Source of the DNA: an uncultured Roseburia sp.
GTDB taxonomy: Bacteria > Bacillota > Clostridia > Lachnospirales > Lachnospiraceae
Assembly (NCBI GenBank): GCA_947573605.1
Contig: CANPGM010000030.1
Location: 1-42,821, forward strand
DNA: 42,821 nucleotides
Direction of reading: 5' to 3'
In this document: positions 37,686-42,821 of the stretch, piece after piece
Layout: each line of letters begins with the position of its first letter
How positions within the stretch are numbered: the stretch's first letter is position 1
Notes under the pieces: generated by a model
What the model was told of the DNA's origin: nothing
What the model saw: only the letters and a program-made list of their open reading frames with translations
Databases searched by the model: none
Made by a program: the position numbers and the translations under genes

Positions 37686-38453
37686 ATGGGTAGAGTTATT
37701 GCAATTGCAAATCAAAAAGGAGGTGTCGGTAAGACAACAACAGCAATTAATTTATCATCTTGTCTTGCTGAGGCCGGAAAAAAAGTATTGACAATTGACC
37801 TGGACCCACAGGGAAATATGACAAGCGGTCTTGGAGTAGATAAGAATGAATTGGAAAATACGGTCTATGAATTAATATTAGACGAATGTTCTGTAAAAGA
37901 AAGTATGACGGACACAGTAGTAGATGGAATGAAAATTATACCTTCTAATGTGAATTTAGCCGGAGCAGAAATTGAATTACTTGGAATTAATGAGAAGGAA
38001 TATATATTAAAGAATGCTATTGATTATATTAAAGATGATTATGACTATGTGATTATTGATTGTCCGCCGTCATTGAATATGCTGACGATTAATGCTATGA
38101 CGACAGCAGACTCTGTACTGGTACCGATACAGTGTGAATATTATGCACTTGAAGGTTTAAGTCAGTTAATACATACGATTGATATTGTACAGCAAAGACT
38201 GAATCCGAATTTAAAAATTGACGGTGTTGTATTTACTATGTATGATGTCAGGACGAATCTATCCAATCAGGTAGTTGAAAATGTCAAATCCAATCTGGAA
38301 GCAAATATTTATAAAACATTGATTCCAAGAAATATTCGTCTTGCTGAGGCGCCGTCGCATGGGCTTCCGATTAATATGTATGATGTAAAATCGGCAGGTA
38401 CGGAAAGTTATCGAGCGCTTGCAAAAGAAGTAATGGAAAGGATGGATTTATAA
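37686..38453 (+). CDS. parA: ParA/Soj chromosome-partitioning ATPase
   Basis: A 255-aa deviant Walker ATPase that drives origin segregation and, in Bacillus, regulates DnaA. The deviant P-loop is NQKGGVGKTT (9-18), Walker A' is TIDLDPQGN, and Walker B is YVIIDCPPS. The RBS AAAGGA precedes ATG 37686. It ends 3 nt before parB; the pair is an operon next to two parS sites. Confidence 0.97.
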   Translation: MGRVIAIANQKGGVGKTTTAINLSSCLAEAGKKVLTIDLDPQGNMTSGLGVDKNELENTVYELILDECSVKESMTDTVVDGMKIIPSNVNLAGAEIELLGINEKEYILKNAIDYIKDDYDYVIIDCPPSLNMLTINAMTTADSVLVPIQCEYYALEGLSQLIHTIDIVQQRLNPNLKIDGVVFTMYDVRTNLSNQVVENVKSNLEANIYKTLIPRNIRLAEAPSHGLPINMYDVKSAGTESYRALAKEVMERMDL

Positions 38454-38456
38454 AAT

Positions 38457-39371
38457 ATGGCGGTAAAAAAAGGTGGTTTAGGAAAAGGGTTGGATGCTCT
38501 GATTTCAGATAAGGTAAACAAACCGAGTACGCAGGAAAATCAAATCGATGGAAAAGGTGAAAAATCAGCCGATGGAACTCTTGTTGACATCAAAAAAGTA
38601 GAACCGAACAGAGAACAGCCAAGAAAAAATTTCGACGAAGACGCATTAATAGAGTTATCAGAATCCATCAAACAATTCGGTGTATTACAGCCTCTCCTTG
38701 TTCAGGATAAAAACAGTTATTATGAGATTATCGCAGGTGAAAGAAGATGGAGAGCGGCTAAGCTTGCCGGCTTAAAGGAAGTTCCTGTTATTATAAAAAA
38801 TTTAACGGATCAGGAAGTCGTTGAAATTTCCCTGATAGAAAATATACAGAGAGAAAACTTAAATCCAATTGAAGAAGCGATTGCCTATAAGCGTTTATTA
38901 ACCGAATTTCAGTTAAAGCAGGATGAAGTAGCGGAGCGTGTTTCTAAGAGCAGAACAGCTGTAACAAATTCCATGCGGCTTTTGAAATTGAATGAAAAAG
39001 TACAGCAAATGGTAATCGATGATTTGATTTCTACCGGACATGCGAGAGCTTTACTTGGAATTGAAGATCCTGAAAAACAATTCACAACCGCGCAGAAAAT
39101 ATTTGATGAAAAATTAAGCGTTCGGGAAACTGAAAAACTGGTGAAAAAAATTCAGCAGGAAAAAGACGAAAACCAGGAACTGAAAAGTAAAAAAACGGAT
39201 CCGAAACTGGAAGCAATTATCAATGACTTGGAAGAAAAGATGAAAGTAATTTTAGGAACAAAAGTTGCTATTAATCAAAAAGATGATAAAAAAGGAAAGA
39301 TTGAAATAGAATACTATTCTATGGATGAATTGGATCGTATTATGGATTTAATGAGAACCATTCAGAAATAA
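38457..39371 (+). CDS. parB: ParB/Spo0J chromosome-partitioning protein
   Basis: A 304-aa CTPase clamp that loads at parS and spreads. The N-terminal GLGKGLDALI binds ParA, the ParB/Srx domain has PNREQPRKNFDE, the CTP-binding GERRWRAAK motif and ENIQRENLNPIEEA, the HTH lies around VAERVSKSRTAVTNSMRLLKL, and the C-terminal dimerisation domain ends the chain. Cognate parS sites lie 0.9-1.0 kb upstream. Confidence 0.97.
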   Translation: MAVKKGGLGKGLDALISDKVNKPSTQENQIDGKGEKSADGTLVDIKKVEPNREQPRKNFDEDALIELSESIKQFGVLQPLLVQDKNSYYEIIAGERRWRAAKLAGLKEVPVIIKNLTDQEVVEISLIENIQRENLNPIEEAIAYKRLLTEFQLKQDEVAERVSKSRTAVTNSMRLLKLNEKVQQMVIDDLISTGHARALLGIEDPEKQFTTAQKIFDEKLSVRETEKLVKKIQQEKDENQELKSKKTDPKLEAIINDLEEKMKVILGTKVAINQKDDKKGKIEIEYYSMDELDRIMDLMRTIQK

Positions 39372-39408
39372 AACATCTGTTCTATTTATCAGGGTAAGGA
39401 GGAGCCGT

Positions 39409-39426
39409 ATGGACGGCGGAATGTGA
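39409..39426 (+). other. Five-codon minicistron before the DUF4446 gene
   Basis: AAGGAGG (39396-39402) is a near-ideal RBS, followed six nt later by ATG-GAC-GGC-GGA-ATG-TGA (MDGGM). Translation would stop seven nt before the next gene, whose own RBS (GAGGA) overlaps the stop. It could boost or control translation by reinitiation, or be chance. Confidence 0.35.
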
Positions 39427-39432
39427 GGAAAT

Positions 39433-39945
39433 ATGATTTCACAATATTTGGGTTTTGATTCGGATTATATTATAATCGGACTGGGCGTTCTGCTCATTAT
39501 TTTAATTATTATAATGATTGTTCATGCAGTACAGATGAGAAAACTGAAAAAAAGTTATAAGATTTTCATGAGCGGTAAAAATGTGAAAAGTCTGGAAGAT
39601 ACGTTAATTGTAAAATTAAATCAGGTAGATGATCTGATTAAAGCAAACCTGGAGAACGAAAGACATATCAAAGCGGTTTCTAAAAATATGCAGTTTACGT
39701 ATCAGAAGATGGGACTTGTAAAATATGATGCGTTTCAGGAAATGGGCGGAAAATTAAGTTTTTCTTTGGCAATGCTTGATGCGGAAAATAACGGTTTTAT
39801 TATTAATGCAATGCATACAAGGGAAGGGTGCTATACTTATATCAAAGAAATTGTGGACGGAAATTCTGTTATTGTGTTATCGGGAGAAGAGCAGGAAGCT
39901 TTGGCTATGGCTATGAAAGTGGAAATGCAAGATCACAACCGTTAA
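39433..39945 (+). CDS. DUF4446 family membrane protein
   Basis: A 170-aa protein with one N-terminal transmembrane helix (about 12-32, very Ile-rich), a short coiled coil (45-85) and a cytoplasmic domain with YQKMGLVKYDAFQEMGGKLSFSLAMLD and NGFIINAMHTREGCYTYIKEI. This is the pattern of DUF4446, a family commonly placed right after parB in Clostridia. Its function is not established; the context suggests a link to chromosome segregation or envelope. Assignment by recalled motif, not by search. Confidence 0.85.
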   Translation: MISQYLGFDSDYIIIGLGVLLIILIIIMIVHAVQMRKLKKSYKIFMSGKNVKSLEDTLIVKLNQVDDLIKANLENERHIKAVSKNMQFTYQKMGLVKYDAFQEMGGKLSFSLAMLDAENNGFIINAMHTREGCYTYIKEIVDGNSVIVLSGEEQEALAMAMKVEMQDHNR

Positions 39946-40017
39946 AGAACGGATGTCTTTCCGAATGAAAGAATCTGTTACATCCGATTTCTAAGCTGCT
40001 TATTACGGGGGATGAAT

Positions 40018-41055
40018 ATGATAATAAAACATGTAAAAAATCTTATAGGCGGCGAAGTTCTGGCGGAACCCGTGATTACAAAAGAAAAAGAAATTCTGAT
40101 TGCAAAGGATACAGAATTAAAACCGGAATATTTGGATTTGCTGTTGTTTTTAGGAATCGACGCAGTATGCATTAAAGATCCTTATGCGGCGTACGAAAGA
40201 CCTCATTTCTTTCTTACGGAAGACAAGACTAAGGATTTTATTGAATCAATAAAAAAAATCCTTGAGTCTCATATTTACAGCGGAAAAGAAGGATTAAAAG
40301 AAACAGCACTGCTTGCCGAGGATCTTTTTCAACAGACAAAAGAGATTGCATCAGATAAAGTATTTGATCTGAAAGAACGAAACGGCACGCTCTATGACCA
40401 TACGATTATAACAGCGCTTTTAACAATTTTTACGGCAAAAAATTTACAGTTAAAAGAAAAACAAGTTTTCAGTTTAATTATGGGAAGTCTGCTTCACGAT
40501 CTGGGACTTCGCTATATTTCCGTTCCGTATCAGAATCAGCATATGGATTCCTGTTCTCCATTGGAATTGTCGGAATACAGAAAGCATACTGTTTTTGCAT
40601 ATACGGTACTGGAAAAAGAAAATTGGATTAGTCCTCTTGTCAAAAAAATGATTTTATCTCATCATGAGAAAAAAGACGGTTCCGGATTTCCGCTGCATCA
40701 AAAGACAACAGAAATTGAATGTAAGATTTTACAGACATGCGATACGTTTGACCGTATGATTTCAGGCATTGAAAGCAGGCGAACAAATGTACGATCCGTT
40801 TTGGAGTATTTTGCAGAGACATCTGACATTTTATATGAAAAAGAGATTGTGGACGTTCTGGAAAAAATCATCGCCCGTTATCCGGTCGGTACAAAGGTAA
40901 AACTGAATACGGGAGAATTTGGAGTCGTTACGGAACAGACAAAAGACTCCGTACATCCGATTGTCGCAGTTTTAAATCGAAAGGGAGTAATCAGCGGAGA
41001 GGAATATAATTTATTGGATGATAAAAATATTGTTATTCTTGAATTGCCGGAATAA
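40018..41055 (+). CDS. HD-GYP domain protein, probable c-di-GMP phosphodiesterase
   Basis: A 345-aa protein. The HD pair is H160-D161 in SLLHDLGLR and the GYP block reads HHEKKDGSGFP (215-225), with Phe in place of the Tyr of GYP. The N-terminal 60 residues (LIGGEVLAEPVITKEKEILI) are the domain often seen before HD-GYP in Bacillota, and the C-terminal part (from about 285) is PVGTKVKLNTGEFGVV, a typical post-HD-GYP tail. ATG 40018 is preferred over 40012 because GGGGG ends at 40011. c-di-GMP control would suit the nearby motility genes; activity is inferred. Confidence 0.85.
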   Translation: MIIKHVKNLIGGEVLAEPVITKEKEILIAKDTELKPEYLDLLLFLGIDAVCIKDPYAAYERPHFFLTEDKTKDFIESIKKILESHIYSGKEGLKETALLAEDLFQQTKEIASDKVFDLKERNGTLYDHTIITALLTIFTAKNLQLKEKQVFSLIMGSLLHDLGLRYISVPYQNQHMDSCSPLELSEYRKHTVFAYTVLEKENWISPLVKKMILSHHEKKDGSGFPLHQKTTEIECKILQTCDTFDRMISGIESRRTNVRSVLEYFAETSDILYEKEIVDVLEKIIARYPVGTKVKLNTGEFGVVTEQTKDSVHPIVAVLNRKGVISGEEYNLLDDKNIVILELPE

Positions 41056-41070
41056 ACAGAAAAAGAGTAT

Positions 41071-41099
41071 TTGCAAAAAAGAGACACATATTATATAAT
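41071..41099 (+). promoter_or_regulatory. Promoter of the DUF3881 gene
   Basis: TTGCAA (41071-41076), a 17-nt spacer and TATAAT (41094-41099). It lies inside the open frame upstream of the chosen TTG start, arguing that the frame there is not translated. Confidence 0.7.
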
Positions 41100-41139
41100 A
41101 GCGCGTGTAACAAAGGAAACACAGGAAGGGGTCAGTGGC

Positions 41140-42018
41140 TTGCATAAATTCTTAAGATCAGTCGGTTTTTCAAATATAAAGAAAGAAGAGCTGCAACAGA
41201 TTTTTAAAAACATAACGGAGCATCCGACGACGCAAAAAGCTGCGGAAGATTCGGAAGGAAACGAATTTGCCGAATTATCCAAAAACTTCGGAGAATTTTT
41301 TGGAATTTCCGTTCGCGGAACGTATCAGGAAGACGATACGTTCGACATGGATTATTATTATCCGTTTTATTGCGGAAATACGATCTCCACAAATGAGATT
41401 CCTGACGTGGAAAAACATGCCGAAAAAGAATCCTATGCGGGAGTCTGCGATGAAATCAAAATCGGCGTAACGTTGATTTTTTATCTACAGAATGTAATAG
41501 AATATCTTTCCGTGAAAAATAATAAGGTATATCAGATGAAGCCAAACGGAATTATTTTAAGCGGTTTGTCTACGGAAGGAAAAATCATTCTGCCTGTCAT
41601 TAAAAATGAAAATAAGAAAAAAAGAAATGAACAAAACAGAGCCGAACGAAATCATCTGATGGCTGCCGCCAGAAACGGAGACGAAGATGCAATTGAAAAT
41701 CTGACGTTGGAAGATATTGATATGTATTCCCTTTTGTCCAGAAGAATCCTTCACGAGGATGTTTTAAGCATTGTGGAAAATTATTTTATGCCGTATGGAA
41801 TCGAAAGCGACCAGTATTCTGTTCTGGGAGAAATTACGGACTGGAAACTGCAGCAGAATGAATATACCGGCGAAGAGGTATATTTGATTGATATTTCCTG
41901 TAATGATATGTTATTCGGAATCTGCATCAATAAAAAAGATTTACTCGGCGAACCGGCTGCCGGCAGACGCTTTAAAGGAAATATATGGCTTCAGGGAAGT
42001 ATAAAATATCAGGAATAG
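41140..42018 (+). CDS. DUF3881 family protein
   Basis: A 292-aa cytoplasmic protein of a family confined largely to Lachnospiraceae and relatives; function not known. The N-terminal HKFLRSVGFSNIKKEEL matches my recall of the family start M-H-K-F-L-R-x-x-G-F, so the TTG at 41140 is chosen, with AGGAAGGG upstream and a consensus promoter at 41071-41099. The frame continues upstream to 41071 but would begin inside the promoter. The middle has a Lys/Arg/Asn-rich helix (NKKKRNEQNRAERNH) and a cluster of acidic residues; the C-terminal domain carries YLIDISCNDMLFGICI. No catalytic motif seen. Confidence 0.8.
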   Translation: MHKFLRSVGFSNIKKEELQQIFKNITEHPTTQKAAEDSEGNEFAELSKNFGEFFGISVRGTYQEDDTFDMDYYYPFYCGNTISTNEIPDVEKHAEKESYAGVCDEIKIGVTLIFYLQNVIEYLSVKNNKVYQMKPNGIILSGLSTEGKIILPVIKNENKKKRNEQNRAERNHLMAAARNGDEDAIENLTLEDIDMYSLLSRRILHEDVLSIVENYFMPYGIESDQYSVLGEITDWKLQQNEYTGEEVYLIDISCNDMLFGICINKKDLLGEPAAGRRFKGNIWLQGSIKYQE

Positions 42019-42086
42019 GTAGCTTTTTTGAAAAAAGTGTGATAAAATAATAAAGCTGTAAGATACAAGATTATCATTGTATAAAT

Positions 42087-42160
42087 GTCGCTATAGCTCA
42101 GCTGGATAGAGCGACCGCCTCCTAAGCGGTAGGCCGGAGGTTCAAATCCTCTTAGCGACG
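42087..42160 (+). tRNA. tRNA-Arg(CCT)
   Basis: A 74-nt tRNA: acceptor GTCGCTA (42087-42093) pairs with TAGCGAC (42153-42159), discriminator G, D arm AGCTCAGCTGGATAGAGCG, anticodon loop CTCCTAA giving CCT, and T loop TTCAAAT. No encoded CCA. Confidence 0.97.
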
Positions 42161-42167
42161 CTTTCAG

Positions 42168-42207
42168 AAATGCCGAAAACACTGGATTTCCAGAGTTTTC
42201 GGCATTT
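42168..42207 (+). terminator. Hairpin terminator after tRNA-Arg
   Basis: AAATGCCGAAAAC-A-CTGG (42168-42185) pairs with CCAG-A-GTTTTCGGCATTT (42190-42207), with one A-A mismatch; 17 bp around ATTT, starting eight nt after the tRNA. Confidence 0.85.
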
Positions 42208-42621
42208 TACTATATCTGAGTTTGCTAATCAAAATGGCGTTTCTGCTAATTATTCTAAAAATTTTGCTGAAAATCTTGCTAATTGAAAAGGCGAGAGTTT
42301 CAAGTTCAAGATTATAACTTTGTCACAAGTTGGGACGAAGTTAAAAATTATTGTGTAGGAACATCTTCAAAATATGCAGAAAAAATGTTTTGATATCAAA
42401 CTTATTAAGATGAAGGCAAGATTATGGCTATCCTCATAAAAAAATGTATGATATACTCTAAATGTAAACAATAAGCGTACATAAAATTTGATATTCCGAT
42501 TTGGAATTTCGAGTTTATGGATAGACGAAGTAACAGAACTTGAAGTCGCAAATTGTGATTTCAAGTTACTCATAGTTTTGAGGTTCCAATCTGGCACTTC
42601 ATAATAGAAAGGACGATAAAG
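42208..42621. other. Fragmentary region between tRNA-Arg and the ORF6N gene
   Basis: No intact gene is seen. On the plus strand 42220-42286 reads in one frame as FANQNGVSANYSKNFAENLAN and a stop, with TGCTAAT three times at 42223, 42244 and 42277 and TGCTGAA at 42265. Sections after 42300 also have short coding-like frames (for example NFVTSWDEVKNYCVG) that end soon. It looks like debris or a leader of an integrated element. Confidence 0.35.
42537..42567. repeat. 14-bp hairpin upstream of the ORF6N gene
   Basis: AACTTGAAGTCGCA (42537-42550) pairs with TGTGATTTCAAGTT (42554-42567) using two G-U pairs around the loop AAT, 55 nt before the ORF6N start. A T-run does not follow, so it is not an obvious terminator; it could be an operator or RNA element. 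Confidence 0.55.
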
Positions 42622-42821
42622 ATGGCTGATACAGAACAAACAGCTCTGACAAGGGCAAATAATGATACCCAAGAAATAAGTATTGAATCAGCAGAGTCCG
42701 ATATAAAAAGTATGATATATGTTATCCGTAACCAGCAGGTTATGATAGACAGTGATTTAGCGCTGCTGTATCAAGTAGAAACAAAGCGATTAAATGAAGC
42801 GGCAAAACGTAATATCTCAAG
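42622..42821 (+). CDS. ORF6N-domain protein, 3' end outside the window
   Basis: The first 66 codons are present, cut by the window edge. After about 30 polar residues (MADTEQTALTRANND...) comes IYVIRNQQVMIDSDLALLYQ followed by VETKRLNEAAKRN, the characteristic start of the ORF6N DNA-binding domain common in phages and mobile elements. RBS AAAGGA (42608-42613) precedes ATG 42622. Neighbourhood: directly downstream of a tRNA gene, a usual integration site. It is likely the first visible gene of an integrated element, though ORF6N genes also occur alone. Confidence 0.85.
   Translation, partial: MADTEQTALTRANNDTQEISIESAESDIKSMIYVIRNQQVMIDSDLALLYQVETKRLNEAAKRNIS

Noticed and set aside
42222-42283. 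TGCTAAT repeats as a CRISPR or iteron array
   Set aside because: Only three exact heptamers, with spacing in multiples of three; better explained by repeated Ala-Asn codons in a coding remnant.
42367-42672. 101-aa minus-strand ORF at the right edge
   Set aside because: It runs antisense through the hairpin and start of the ORF6N gene, with no RBS or domain.

Overview
The window is the replication-origin region of a low-to-moderate GC Bacillota chromosome, most likely a motile Lachnospiraceae-type Clostridium. The basis is the gene order rsmG-mnmG-mnmE-jag-yidC-yidD-rnpA-rpmH / oriC / dnaA-dnaN-yaaA-recF-gyrB-gyrA, a parA-parB-DUF4446 cluster with parS sites, and a DUF3881-type gene. Genes left of about 26.6 kb run mostly on the minus strand and genes to the right mostly on the plus strand, so transcription leaves the origin in both directions.

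Layout. 1-310: an rRNA-type promoter and leader pointing out of the left edge, and tRNA-Ser(GCT), both on the minus strand. 0.5-5.2 kb: a flagellin gene, an acyltransferase with a zinc ribbon, and a secreted protein built from two FliD-C-like modules. 5.3-8.4 kb: two-subunit class I fumarase behind a cytoplasmic hybrid histidine kinase. 8.5-17.6 kb: an accessory island on the minus strand. It holds an ABC-2 exporter (ATPase and two permeases), three tandem paralogous membrane-anchored proteins, a small secreted protein, two overlapping XRE/TPR regulators of RRNPP type and, facing them on the plus strand, an unlisted 49-codon gene for a secreted pro-peptide whose stop codon overlaps that of one regulator. 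17.7-26.5 kb: gyrA, gyrB, recF, yaaA, dnaN, dnaA. 24.9-26.8 kb: bipartite oriC with DnaA boxes on both sides of dnaA. 27-34 kb: rpmH, rnpA, yidD, yidC, jag, mnmE, mnmG, rsmG. 34-37 kb: an alpha/beta-hydrolase-fold protein that seems to have lost its catalytic Ser and His, then a DegS/DegU-like two-component pair. 37.1-42 kb: a possible structured RNA, two perfect parS sites, parA, parB, a DUF4446 protein, an HD-GYP protein and a DUF3881 protein. 42.1 kb to the end: tRNA-Arg(CCT), a strong hairpin, fragmentary sequence and the start of an ORF6N-domain gene, which looks like the edge of an integrated element.

The most interesting part is the island at 8.5-17.6 kb. Inferred model: the peptide at 15501-15650 is exported and processed, re-enters the cell and is read by one or both TPR regulators, which control the secreted protein and the membrane-protein/ABC operon. 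The layout resembles PlcR-PapR or Rgg-SHP quorum sensing joined to an export, immunity or antimicrobial cassette. I do not recognise the three paralogues or the secreted protein as named families, so the output of the circuit is unknown.
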